A stretch of 64,000 bases of DNA from Cryptomeria japonica (GCF_030272615.1 NC_081409.1:525706475-525770474), one strand, 5' to 3'; positions 9,929 through 20,790 are shown, counted from the stretch's first letter. Notes: generated from the sequence alone by a model not told the origin. A program made the numbers and translations.

Positions 9929-11161
9929 TGTTGGCATTATGAATGAATAGATTATGTGTGGCATTGATGTTTTGTCATTGATGTCAACACTAGCTATTAC
10001 CGATAGATAGGTTTACATTGGCTGATATGGATGGTTACCGACAGACAGGTTACCAGTATAAGATCTAGTGTTACCGACAGAAGAGATTATCTGATTGGAA
10101 CTTCTGACATGTTTGGCTCATTGAAGTATATTGGATTTCATGTGTTATATGCTCCATGACCATGTTGTGTTCAGTTGGTATTGGCTTGGTAATTGGATGT
10201 TATCATACACACTGGTAAACCCTTACCGGTACTGGTTTAAGGATTTATCGACAAAGCTTTCATTGAGGAATTATGACAAGATGCATAAGTGGTGTTGGTG
10301 CAACTTCTTGATGGATACCAGGATGCTGAAGATGTTCGTTGATCGCATTTCAATTGCTTGAGAATATTGTTTTGGCATGGTGGACCCAAAATAGGTCTAT
10401 TACCTATCTAGGTTATGGACCGGTATCATGCTAGCGTGTACTCTACACGTTACCTAGATGATTCAAGATGGTTTATGGATTTTCTATTATTGTTTTGATC
10501 TTAAGCCAACATGGCATATCATTATAAAAAGGAATTATGTAATGATCTTATTGTAATATCTTTAGGTAGTCGACCTAATTGGTTTAGGCCTCAGGGTTTG
10601 TATAAATAAGAGGTAGAAACTCTTTGTAAAGTATCATGGTTATTGGAAAGTTCATGGTCAAAGAATTTAATGTGCGAATATTGTAATATCACTGGGACTA
10701 AGGAGTTGATCGATCATTGGTGATCGGATTGGATTCAAAAGAGGATTTAGTCCTCCCGCATAGAACTTAACCAGGACTATAATCAGGCATGGTAGATGCT
10801 ATTTCTAGCAGTTCACTCTATTGGATTGTTGTCCATTTATATTGAGAAGGTTGTAGCCTCTTTGTAGTCAGTGAGACTCTTTTGTAATGAGCAGTACGCT
10901 CTAGGCAGTGTGCCTTCTTGCAAGTGCAGACCCCTCATTGTAACACATACTTTCTACAAAAGTATCATCTAACTGTGGGTAGGTTTCCCATTGTGGTTTT
11001 TCCCTTTCTAGGTTTTCCATGTACAAATCATGGTGTTAAGTGGTATGGTTGCCTTACATTGATTATCAGGTTAATTGTTAAGTTGTATTGTTTACCGGTA
11101 TTTGTGCTTTACCAGTACTTGATCTGTTTAAGGTTATATTGTGGATTAAAAATTATAATCT
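9929..11161 (+). repeat. Copia-2 3' LTR, first part
   Basis: Collinear with 5612 onward, including TATAAATA at 10601-10608. It is cut at 11161 by the solo LTR; its last 50 bases are at 22052-22101. AATCT at 11157-11161 is the target duplication of the insertion. Confidence 0.9.
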
Positions 11162-11333
11162 TGTTGTCCTCGATTTTAGCGTGGCTAAAATCATGAGGAA
11201 ACCCTACCAAACAGGTCCGTTTCGTGCCTCATGTCCTTCGGGAAAGGTTGATTGACTCCGTCAATTAGCCTCTTTTGCTTTTCGTCTTTTATTTTTCTCG
11301 TTTTTTAAGTTTTTTGGATTTTGCAGTTTTGCC

Positions 11334-11364
11334 TGCAGGTCAGACTTTAAAGTTCGACCTGCAG
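11334..11364. repeat. Isolated palindrome unit of the solo LTR
   Basis: One CTGCAGG...ACTTTAAAGT...CCTGCAG unit lies on the left of the nested element. The remaining units are on the right from 19919, showing that the insertion landed at the edge of the palindrome array. Confidence 0.75.
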
Positions 11365-11369
11365 GGTGT

Positions 11370-13033
11370 TGTAGCATCGTAAATTGTACGCACTTGCTAG
11401 GGTGGTACAATTTCACACCTAGTTTAGCACCCGCCTTGGCGCATTTTGCATTTTGCATCGCATTTCCCCTTTAGCACTTAATTAATTAAATTAATTAGGT
11501 CTAAGGTTCTATTTTATCATCTCCCATATCATAAAGTTGGGCCCTTTTCATTAAAGTGTGCCCCTTTCATTTTATTCCTCTAATACATCATTTAATCAAA
11601 AACCCTAATTAGGTCCTATTTTGAACTTGGGGGCTTGATTTCGGGGGTCAAAACATCTTGAAATCAGCTGTAACTTCGGGATTCTCTCTAAAATCATCAT
11701 ATCCGACGGCCTTGAAAATTTGGTGAAAAGTTGTCGGGACCATGGCGCCCAGAGTGCACATGGTCCCGGACATTTTTTCCGAAATTTTAGGAGCGCGATC
11801 CAATCATAAAATAAAGCTTAACCCCAAGAAATTGGTGGGAGATTTAATCTCTAAGTCAGCCTAAAGTGAAATTAAGACCAAGGGTTTCATATATAAGAGC
11901 TCTCTTTCTTCATTTGAAAGGATGGGAATTTTGGTTTCAAGGACCTTCTATGCAGCCAAAGAGAAGATCTTTGAAGACTTCAACAACATTCAACATCCAT
12001 CTATCAAGCATCTATCAATTTCATTCATCCATTTAGGGCTTTGAAGGCATTGAAGAGCAATAAGGGATCACCGACTGAAGATTAGCTTGTACCCCTCCCT
12101 TGGGGTTGGGTATGATTTCATGTTGTTTTCATGTCTTTGCATAAGTCTCATTATATCACTTGTATTCATGCTTTAGATCTCTTTACATCTTGATTTGGAC
12201 CATTTACATTATCATTTACAAGCAATTAGGGTTTACTTTCTAGGTTGCTCTAGTTTGCTTACTTGCATTTTAGGATCTTGCACACACACAAGGTCTGCAC
12301 ACACACATTACTTTTACAATACAACTTGGCTATTCGTGGAGGTGGAAATCACCAAAGCGGGGGTTTGACTAAGGCAAAACCCTATATAGCCACCCTACAA
12401 CCCTTTTTAGATATAAGTGCAGATTTCCCAATTCGAAGGACGCCGCAAGTTGCAGATCCGACGGAAGCAGACTGAGACAGAACTTCACACCAAATTGTAG
12501 AGCAAAAGACCAGGATAGAGGCATGGGGCACCCTGGTCCTGCTAGGACAGGGGCGCTGGGTGCCCTGGTCCCTGGGACAAGGGCGCTGGGCGCCCTGGTC
12601 CTTCTGTCAGACATCAAGTTTCAACATTTTTCTGACAGCTTTTCAGGTTGCAAAACAGCAGTTTCAGGAGCAGAATCAGGATAGTGGCGCCTGCACCCCC
12701 ATCTCGAACATTTCCACTCAGATTTTAACCCCAGGTACACATCTGCATTCTCCTTTTATCTTTGTGTTTACAGCTTTTCATCACTTAATCTCAATCTTGC
12801 AATCTTGTTACTAGTTCATACTTGCACTCTAGGGCTAGTAGTTGAACTTGCATCATTTTATCTATCATTTGCAACAAAGGAATAGAAATCCTAATAGGTA
12901 GCCCATGGCTCTCTCTTCCACAAAAAGAAGTAGCCAATTGTGTGATACCTCTAGGCTCTTTCGTATTCCCCAAGTGTGTGATTGAAAGTGAGATTAGGGC
13001 ATGTTTGCTTAGTGTCACTTTTTCCACCACACA
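11370..13033 (+). repeat. 5' LTR of the G-patch element
   Basis: TG...CA boundaries, the target duplication to its left and the primer site to its right. It contains GC-rich repeated motifs around GGGCGCTGGGCGCCC (12550-12600). Short frames such as 12263-12475 are repeated in the 3' LTR and are not called genes. Confidence 0.92.
11890..11897 (+). promoter_or_regulatory. TATA box of the G-patch element LTR
   Basis: TATATAAG followed by AGCTCTC; conserved at 18790-18797 in the 3' LTR. A transcript would start roughly 30 bases downstream. Confidence 0.65.
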
Positions 13034-13036
13034 TTT

Positions 13037-13052
13037 TGGTGAACCCGACGTG
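13037..13052 (+). promoter_or_regulatory. Primer binding site of the G-patch element
   Basis: TGGTGAACCCGACGTG, three bases after the LTR end. It differs from the copia sites in this window; the tRNA is not assigned here. Confidence 0.75.
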
Positions 13053-13367
13053 AACTCCAATCTTCTCTAATTCTGATTTATGTTTTCAAATTTGAGTGTT
13101 TATGCTATTTCAAATTCAAATTTGTATTTACAAGTTTTAATTTCTTGCAAGATTCAAAAATTTAGAGGAAATTTTTGCTAAAACCCTAATTTTGTTGAAC
13201 TTGTGGATAGCTTAATTGGGATCACTAATTTCAAATCTGATTTAGGAACTCATTTGAATCATAAATTTCATTTTCTAAATCTAAATTCTAAGTGCTTGCA
13301 TTGGTTAAAATTAAACATTTCCTTCTATTTTGCATGTGTTATCATTTGAAAGAGAAAAATTGTTGTC
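13053..13367 (+). other. Leader of the G-patch element
   Basis: AT-rich untranslated leader between the primer site and the first ATG. No feature recognised. Confidence 0.5.
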
Positions 13368-13982
13368 ATGATGTGTTCATTTCATAGATGTGATAATGGG
13401 TTAGCTTCCCTTGTTTCAATTTTTCCTTGTCCTAAAGAACCTCCCCCCATCTATAACAACATTTTAGTGCCTAAAAGAGTTGCTACCAATCCCTTTGAGA
13501 CTCTCCCATTCTCTAAGGATGAAGACTTTAAGAGTGATCTTGACAATTCTTCTAAAATGTGCCCTTCCTATTTAGCTATCCTAGAGGAAGAGAATGATAT
13601 CATAAACACCTTTCTTAATGTTACTTCATCTTCCCTACATGATGCCTCTCTAAGTGAAAAGGTATTGATGGACATTGACTTATTTTCTCCTAAACTTGGT
13701 CCTTCCAATGGGGGCAGGTTAGTGCAACAAGAGGTTATGAACACTTCTTTCAAAGATCTCCTTCCTAAGCATGAATCTTTGGAGAAATATGTTCATGTTC
13801 CTCCTAAAAAACACTCCCTTCATGAGGATCCTTTTGTGCAAGAAGATGACATTATCCCTACATTTCCTAGTGATGGCATTTCCTTTTCCAACAAAATTCC
13901 CACAAGAGATGATGAATTAATGATAAATGCTTACCCTTCTCCTAAAGTTTGTCTTACCCATAAGCATCCCTTAGAGAAATAA
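13368..13982 (+). CDS. G-patch element polyprotein, N-terminal segment (204 aa), unknown fold
   Basis: The ATG at 13368 is the first long-frame Met after the leader. The product is acidic and Ser/Pro-rich, and I see no classical gag or zinc-knuckle motif. A stretch LVQQEVMNTSFKDLLPKHESLE is echoed further on in the same frame (LVQSQVVNISFKDL, nt about 14310), so this region contains degenerate internal repeats. It ends at TAA 13980-13982, but sequence of the same style continues in the same frame. It may act as a gag substitute, which is inference only. Confidence 0.6.
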   Translation: MMCSFHRCDNGLASLVSIFPCPKEPPPIYNNILVPKRVATNPFETLPFSKDEDFKSDLDNSSKMCPSYLAILEEENDIINTFLNVTSSSLHDASLSEKVLMDIDLFSPKLGPSNGGRLVQQEVMNTSFKDLLPKHESLEKYVHVPPKKHSLHEDPFVQEDDIIPTFPSDGISFSNKIPTRDDELMINAYPSPKVCLTHKHPLEK

Positions 13983-14042
13983 GATGAGATAATAAGCAAT
14001 TTCCTTAATTCTCTCTCCCCTAAAGATCATATTGAACATATT

Positions 14043-15647
14043 TTGAGGAAAGAGGATGAGGAATTAATAAACAATGTTATCTCCTCTCCCGAAATTGACA
14101 ATACTTCAAACATTCCTTTCAACCACTTCACTATTTGGGATGAACCATTAGAAGAAGGTGTAGATTATTCTCTACCCCTAGCCAAAGGGGATGAAATCAA
14201 GATTGAAAAATCCCTTGATAGTGTCTCACCTTCCTTGAATCTCAATTATTCTCCCTCTAAAAATAAAGCATCTCCCTCTCCTCAACTTGGTTCTACTCAT
14301 ACGGATACCCTAGTTCAAAGCCAGGTGGTTAACATCTCTTTCAAAGATCTCCCTCTCAAAAGTGAGACTTTAGAGAGTAATTTTGATCCTTCTCCTAGAG
14401 AGTTTATTCCCCATGTAGATCCTTTGATGATAGACGAAGATATGACTTTTCCTAGTATTACTCTTCCTACTAGAACATCAATGCCTACCCCTTGTCTCTC
14501 TCCTAAAATTGATTTAATCCGTGATAAGATTTTAGTGCAAGGGAAGACTATCAATAATTCTTCTAAGACCTTTGTTCATTCCTCTAAACCATCCTCAATC
14601 AATTTGATACATGTGAATGAAACACCTAACAAACCTCTCTTCACTGTCCAAGGTGCTTGTCCTTCTCAAAATTCTCAACCTTTAAATAAGCCTATCTTAG
14701 TGGTTCAAGGTGGTTATGCTAATGATTCTTTTTGCACTCCTAAGAAACCTATTATTACTGTGCAAGGAGGTTATTCTACTAAGAGCCCTTATGAGTATGC
14801 TAAGCAACTGACTAGAGAGAGTTATAATGCGGTTGCTCATACCTATAACACAAGAAACAATAGGCAACCTAATCCTCCTCTAGTTATCCCAACTTCACTT
14901 CCTCCTTCCCAACCTATTCTTCCTCAAGCTCTGCATATTTCACAAGTTCTTGGTAAGGAATATGATCTCATAGAACAACTTAAAACTACTCCTGCTAAGA
15001 TATCCCTTTGGGATTTGATCCAAACTTCTTCCGCTCATCATGGAATGTTACAAGATGCCTTGAAAGATTTGAATGTTCCTCCACCTAATACATCTAGTAA
15101 TATAGTGTCTTTGGTTAACTCTGTGATGAATCCTAAAGCTCAAATTGTGTTTACTCAAGATGAGTTGCCTACTAATGAAATTCAACATCAATATGATCCC
15201 TTGATGATTGTGGTTATCATAAATGACACTGCTATAAGACGAACACTGGCAGATAATGGTTCTGGCCTTAATGTGTGTAGCATTAATCTATTGCATAAGA
15301 TGAATGTGGATACATCCCTTATTGAGCCTGACTCTCGTCCCATTCAAGGCTTTGATAATGTGGCTAAGTCTTCATTAGGTATTATCACCTTACCCATCAC
15401 AGTGGGACCTGTTACTTTGCCTACTCCTATCCATGTTATGTTGGGAAATCTAACATACAACTTGTTATTAGGGAGACCTTGGATTCACAATATGCAAGCT
15501 GTCCCCTCTACATTTCATAGACAAGTTAAATTTATTTATAATAATAAGACATATACCTTGATAGGTGATACTAATTTTCAAGCTTGTTTGCAAACATCTA
15601 CTTCCAAAGGGAGTCCTTCTAAGCCTTCCTCTTCTAGTGATGACTAG
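14043..15647 (+). CDS. G-patch element polyprotein, repeat region plus retropepsin-like protease (534 aa)
   Basis: Same frame as the upstream segment. Residues 195-250 hold three copies of a motif KP(L/I)xxVQGxx: KPLFTVQGAC, KPILVVQGGY and KPIITVQGGY. The C-terminal 140 residues form a retropepsin domain: LADNGSGLNVCS near residue 403 gives the catalytic Asp (usual form D-N/S-G-S/A), and LLGRPWIH near residue 475 is the second strand motif. No RT, RNase H or integrase follows. The stretch ends at TAG 15645-15647, directly before the G-patch segment in the same frame. Similar DNGS...LGRPWIH proteases occur in plant gypsy polyproteins. Confidence 0.75.
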   Translation: MRKEDEELINNVISSPEIDNTSNIPFNHFTIWDEPLEEGVDYSLPLAKGDEIKIEKSLDSVSPSLNLNYSPSKNKASPSPQLGSTHTDTLVQSQVVNISFKDLPLKSETLESNFDPSPREFIPHVDPLMIDEDMTFPSITLPTRTSMPTPCLSPKIDLIRDKILVQGKTINNSSKTFVHSSKPSSINLIHVNETPNKPLFTVQGACPSQNSQPLNKPILVVQGGYANDSFCTPKKPIITVQGGYSTKSPYEYAKQLTRESYNAVAHTYNTRNNRQPNPPLVIPTSLPPSQPILPQALHISQVLGKEYDLIEQLKTTPAKISLWDLIQTSSAHHGMLQDALKDLNVPPPNTSSNIVSLVNSVMNPKAQIVFTQDELPTNEIQHQYDPLMIVVIINDTAIRRTLADNGSGLNVCSINLLHKMNVDTSLIEPDSRPIQGFDNVAKSSLGIITLPITVGPVTLPTPIHVMLGNLTYNLLLGRPWIHNMQAVPSTFHRQVKFIYNNKTYTLIGDTNFQACLQTSTSKGSPSKPSSSSDD

Positions 15648-15662
15648 TTAAACAAGACACCT

Positions 15663-16532
15663 ATGGATGAATCATCACCCTCTGATAATACAAATTCTTT
15701 GGATGAGTCTGAAGTTCCTGAAGAAGATTCTTCTCAACTTGAATCTACACATGAAAAGGCTTTTGATCCTGAGAAGGTTCTCGCAGAAGACGATTGGGGA
15801 TCTCTTGATTTTAATCCCACCTTTGTAGGTGAGTATAGGGTTCCTCCTAGAGAGCTTAAAGTTAAAAAGAAGGAAGAAACTAGAGATCAATCAGTCTTAC
15901 CTGAACCTATGAGCAATAATTTTGTGGCCGCTTCTCAAACTTCTTCTCCTCACACCTCTAATTCTGAAGAATTTGATTCTTTGTCTTATGAAAAACCACC
16001 TTTTCTTTTTGAAATGGCTAATCGTTATGGTCGTGGTTTCCATATTTTGGCTAAGAGTGGCTATAGTGGAAATGGTTGTGGCACAAATGAACAAGGAATT
16101 AAAGTTCCTTTAGAACATAACATGCATGAATATTCATTTGGACTTGGATATAATCTTTCTAAGCCCACCAAAGCATCTAAAAGACCATCTCTCAGTGTGA
16201 ATGCTATATTTAGTAGTGATGATGATCTCACTTCAACTAAATCATCTTCTACTTCTATGAACTCTCATTCCCCTCATAAGGAAATCTTGGCGATGAACAA
16301 ATCTCTTTATGACTCCCCTCAAATTTCTAAATCCACTTATGTATCTTTATCTCCTATTCATCATAAAGTCCTTTCCTATAGGGATAAGGCTCTAATAAAT
16401 TACACTCATCTCTCTTGTAACTTTCCTTCTTCAATTTTTATCATTTTATACATGTTTTTGATCTCACTTATAGTTGAGCATTTAGCATGTCATATTCAAA
16501 TACCTCATTCAATCTATCATGTCTTTAAATAA
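15663..16532 (+). CDS. G-patch element polyprotein, C-terminal segment with G-patch (289 aa)
   Basis: Same frame as 13368 and 14043. The N-terminal 90 residues are acidic and Ser-rich. At residues 121-150 lies a G-patch-like motif: YGRGFHILAKSGYSG, then NGCGTNEQGIKVPLE, matching the Gly spacing of the family except for Cys where Leu is usual. G-patches bind nucleic acid or helicases, and in some retroviruses and plant gypsy elements they follow the protease, as here. The last 50 residues are hydrophobic and possibly unrelated. It ends at TAA 16530-16532. Confidence 0.68.
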   Translation: MDESSPSDNTNSLDESEVPEEDSSQLESTHEKAFDPEKVLAEDDWGSLDFNPTFVGEYRVPPRELKVKKKEETRDQSVLPEPMSNNFVAASQTSSPHTSNSEEFDSLSYEKPPFLFEMANRYGRGFHILAKSGYSGNGCGTNEQGIKVPLEHNMHEYSFGLGYNLSKPTKASKRPSLSVNAIFSSDDDLTSTKSSSTSMNSHSPHKEILAMNKSLYDSPQISKSTYVSLSPIHHKVLSYRDKALINYTHLSCNFPSSIFIILYMFLISLIVEHLACHIQIPHSIYHVFK

Positions 16533-18235
16533 CATTAATGGCTATTATGTTGCTCATCATTATGTGACATTGGTAGCTCATTTACTGGGGGCTCATTGTC
16601 ATTCATGATGGTACAATTTCAAGTGCAATCATATTTTTGAAGCAACATAATAGCCTAATTTTTCTATGTTATCTCTTGTTCCTATGGGGTAATACTGTGG
16701 AAATATTTATCATCTTTTCTTTAGAATCCTCTTTTCCTAGATATGGGAGAAGATGTGTATTCTCTTTCTTATCCTACCCACTTCTTGTGAGGAGCATTTT
16801 ACATACACTAATGTCTTGCTTGCATGAACTCATGTGAGTATGTAGTACATTTCGCTTATGTCTAAATCTCTCCCTGGAAGATTGTGTAAGTCCTTCTCAT
16901 TGACCTTATCCTTGGGAGCCAATGATCTTTTCTTATTTTTATCTAAGGATCCATTTTTTCCTATTTTGTGGATGGTGTGAACTTTATTACTTGATGTTAT
17001 TCCTTGTATGCATTTGTTGTTGTTTTTTCAAGGATTCTCTCTCACAAGAGGTGTAAGTCCTTGACTACAACCTCTTTTGCACTTGGTAAAGTACATCCAT
17101 AATGAATTCACTCTCCCAATTGGGTTAAAAAGAGCGTCATCCTTCATTAAGAATCACTTTCACCTCGCAAAAGAAGGAAGTATTGCATTCTTATTCTCTT
17201 CTTTGTCTTATTCTAGAAGATGTTATATTTGTCTAAGACAATTCCTCTCGGGGATAGGTGTCTTTTGTACAAAGATCTCTTCTCCTCTAAGGATCTCCTT
17301 TACACATACTACAAGATATCCCTTTTCAACTATCTTATCCTTGCTTAAAGAGTGCAAAACTCTCTTGCTTGGATCTATGACATTGTTGCATTTTTGGGGT
17401 ATCTTCTTTTGTGATGAAGGTAGGTATCCTTGTTCTACTTTGCTTATGACATAAACATTACACTTTTTGAGCAATGGGTCATTCTCGGAACCAGAGAACA
17501 GACTCTTAGAGCGAGATGTCACGCTTTTGTACTATACATATACAGGTTGTAGCATACTCAGGCATAGACTCCTATGAGGTGCTTCTAACCTCCCTTACAC
17601 ACACATGCACGAGGTTGAGTGGAACTAGCGGCATAAGGCTAGACTTTCTCACTCTCCTCCCTTACATGGATCACCTAGACAAGATCTAGGGGCGAGAAGT
17701 CCATGTTTTCTCTCTCACTATTCTTCTCATGGATCACCCATGTGTGTATTCATGCTTTTTTTCTTTCTTTTCTTCTCTTTGCATTTTGTTTCCATTTACA
17801 TCCTTCATCTTGTGTTAGAGAACTCTCAAATCCTCACACTCTTTGTTGTGTTGGAATTGAGATTTGGTCCTCTTTCTTACCAAATGATTCTCCATTAGTT
17901 TTTGATCTCATATCAAATCTTCTTGTGAGCATTTGTCATCAATATTCTTTAACAATTTGAAGTGGTAAACATGATACCCTATTTCAACTCACTAAAATTA
18001 GCAAGCCGAAATAGGGGGGGCATATAGCTACCCTCGAATTTTCATCACCTTCCTTAGTAAGCATTAGGTTATTTTGTGATCTAACATGTGGTTTTGTAGG
18101 TTGTGGTTCCTAACTGTGTACTGCAGATACCGCTGGGGGCTTCGTTCAACAGACTTATGGATATATCCTTTTTCAAATAATGTTTACTTTTCTGTACTTT
18201 AGCTTGCATATGCACGTAGTGTTCATAGGACCGCT
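16533..18235 (+). other. Non-coding 3' region of the G-patch element (1.7 kb)
   Basis: T/C-rich sequence where pol would normally be. The frames at 17077-17454 (+) and 17223-17522 (-) overlap each other and show no family motif. No RT, RNase H or integrase motif was seen in any frame. It may be a remnant or unrelated filler. Confidence 0.6.
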
Positions 18236-18250
18236 AAAGTGGGGGCTAAA
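18236..18250 (+). promoter_or_regulatory. Polypurine tract of the G-patch element
   Basis: AAAGTGGGGGCTAAA immediately before the 3' LTR. Confidence 0.75.
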
Positions 18251-19903
18251 TGTAGCATCGTAAATTATACGCACTTGCTAGGGTGGTACAACTTCACACC
18301 TAGTTTAGCACCCGCCTTGGCGCATTTTGCATTTTGCATCGCATTTCCCCTTTAGCACTTAATTAATTAAATTAATTAGGTCTAAGGTTCTATTTTATCA
18401 TCTCCCATATCATAAAGTTGGGCCCTTTTCATTAAAGTGTGCCCCTTTCATTTTATTCCTCTAATACATCATTTAATCAAAAACCCTAATTAGGTCCTAT
18501 TTTGAACTTGGGGGCTTGATTTCGGGGGTCAAAACATCTTGAAATCAGCTATAACTTTGGGATTCTCTCTAAAATCATCATATCCGACAGCCCTGAAAAT
18601 TTGGTGAAAAGTTGTCAGGACCATGGCGCCCGGAGAGGACCATGGCGCCCGGAGTGCACATGGTCCCGGACATTTTTTTCGAAATTTTAGGAGCGCGATC
18701 CAATCATAAAATAAAGCTTAACCCCAAGAAATTGGTGGGAGATTTAATCTCTAAGTCAGCCTAAAGTGAAATTAACACCTAGGGTTTCATATATAAGAGC
18801 TCTCTTTCTTCATTTGAAAGGATGGGAATTTTGGTTTCAAGGACCTTCTATGCAGCCAAAGAGCAGATCTTTGAAGACTTCAACAACATTCAACATCCAT
18901 CTATCAAGAATCTATCAATTTCATTCATCCATTTAGGGCTTTGAAGGCATTGAAGAGCAATAAGGGATCACCGACTGAATATTGGCTTGTACCCCTCCCT
19001 TGGGGTTGGGTATGATTTCATGTTGTTTTCATGTCTTTGCATAAGTCTCATTATATCACTTGTATTCATGCTTTAGATCTCTTTACATCTTGATTTGGAC
19101 CATTTACATTATCATTTACAAGCAATTAGGGTTTACTTTCTAGGTTGCTCTAGTTTGCTTACTTGCATTTTAGGATCTTGCACACACACAAGGTCTGCAC
19201 ACACACATTACTTTTACAATACAACTTGGCTATTCGTGGAGGTGGAAATCACCAAAGCGGGGGTTTGACTAAGGCAAAACCCTATATAGCCGCCCTACAA
19301 CCCTTTTCAGATATAAGTGCAGATTTCCGAATTCGAAGGATGCCACAAGTTGCAGATCCGACGGAAGCGGACCGAGACAGAACTTCACACCAAATTGTAG
19401 AGCAAAAGACCAGGACAAGGGCATGGGGTGCCCTGGTCCTGCCAGGACAGGGGCGCTGGGCGCCCTGGTCCTTCTGTCAGATAGCAAGTTTCAACATTTT
19501 TCTGACAGCTTTTCAGGTTGCAAAACAACAGTTTCAGGAGCAGAATCAGGACAGTGGCGCCTGCGCCCCCGTCTCGAACATTTCCACTCAGATTTTAACC
19601 CCAGGTACACATCTACATTCTCCTTTTATCTTTGTGTTTACAGCTTTTCATCACTTAATCTCAATCTTGCAATCTTGTTACTAGTTCATACTTGCACTCT
19701 AGGGCTAGTAGTTGAACTTGCATCATTTTATCTATCATTTGCAACAAAGGAATAGAAATCCTAATAGGTAGCCCGTGGCTCTCTCTTCCACAAAAAGAAG
19801 TAGCCAATTGTGTGATACCTCTAGGCTCTTTCGTATTCCACAAGTGTGTGATTGAAAGTGAGATTAGGGCATGTTTGCTTAGTGTCACTTTTTCCACCAC
19901 ACA
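18251..19903 (+). repeat. 3' LTR of the G-patch element
   Basis: Collinear with 11370-13033. It has a private 19-bp tandem duplication at 18617-18654 and lacks the 30-bp unit of the 5' copy. Target duplication GGTGT follows at 19904-19908. Confidence 0.92.
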
Positions 19904-19918
19904 GGTGTTTCTTTGTTA

Positions 19919-20790
19919 GAATTGCACATCGGACTTTAAAGTCTGATGTGCAATGTTTTGGCAATCTTCTCTACAGATCGGACTTTAAAGTCCAACCTGC
20001 AAGGTGTTTCTTTGTTAGAATTGCACATCGGACTTTAAAGTTCGATGTGCAATGTTTTGGAAATCTTTTCTGCAAATTGGACTTTAAAGTCTGACCTGTA
20101 GGGTTTTTCTTTGTTATAATTACACATCGGACTTTAAAGTCCGATGTGCAATATTTTGGTTCTTTACCTGCAGATCGGACTTTAAAGTCTGACCTGCAGG
20201 TAGTTCTTTTCTTGCAGAGAGGACTTTAAAGTCCGACCTGCAGGGACTTTTCCCTTGCACATTGGACTTTAAAGTCTGATGTTCAGTTTAGCAAGAAGGA
20301 AGTTGCATGTTGAACTTCAAAGTCCAACTTGCAAGGAGTCTTTTCTTGCATGATTATTTTTGTTTCAATTTGCCAAGGTCCATGTGCAGGTCAGGGAATT
20401 TTTCCCGACCTGCAGGTCTAAGTGCAGGTCGGGGAATTTTTCCCAACCTGCATGTCTAAGTGCAGGTTGGGGATTTTTTCCCGACCTGCAAGTTTGACTA
20501 TGTGCAGGTCAGGGAATTTTTCCCGACCTACAAGTTAATTTTTTCCCTTCTTGCATATCAAACTTTAAAGTCCGATATGCAATCTTTGATTGATTTTCTT
20601 TGCACATCAGACTTTAAAGTCCGATGTGCGAATTTTGAGTTTCCTTCCCAAGTTGCAGATCGGACTTTAAAGTCCGACATGCAGTTGCTTGTCAAGTTTT
20701 TCCCTTGCAGGTCGGACTTTAAAGTCCGACCTACGTATGATGTTGTTTGAACATGCTGTTTGGACTTTAAAGTCCAACCTACAAGTTTTT
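19919..20790. repeat. Array of about 17 palindromes in the solo LTR
   Basis: Thirteen units centred on ACTTTAAAGT (fourteen with the one at 11344) are each extended by near-perfect arms. The arms are of two kinds: TGCACATCGG/CCGATGTGCA and CTGCAGGTCGG/CCGACCTGCAG. Between 20393 and 20530 four units have the core GGGAATTTTTCCC or a close variant, with the same GCAGGTC arms. Spacing is about 40-55 bases. Each unit could form a hairpin as RNA or single-stranded DNA. Function unknown. Confidence 0.85.

Larger units (their letters stand above)
11370..19903 (+). mobile_element. Non-autonomous LTR element with retropepsin and G-patch, no RT or integrase
   Basis: LTRs 11370-13033 (1664 bp) and 18251-19903 (1653 bp) both start TGTAGCATCG and end CCACCACACA. 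The target duplication GGTGT is exact (11365-11369, 19904-19908). The 11-bp length difference is fully explained by a 30-bp unit gained or lost at 12571-12600 and a 19-bp unit at 18617-18654. In the first roughly 310 bases I count four substitutions, so the insertion is young. Internal coding is one frame (13368-16532) with two stops. Confidence 0.92.

Noticed and set aside
12263-12814. Short frames repeated at 19163-19755
   Set aside because: They lie in LTRs and differ in frame and length between the two copies.
17077-17522. Overlapping frames on both strands (125 and 99 codons)
   Set aside because: No family signature; they overlap each other in the non-coding tail of the G-patch element.
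19919-20790. CRISPR-like array
   Set aside because: Units are degenerate palindromes with variable arms, no unique uniform spacers, and the context is a plant LTR.
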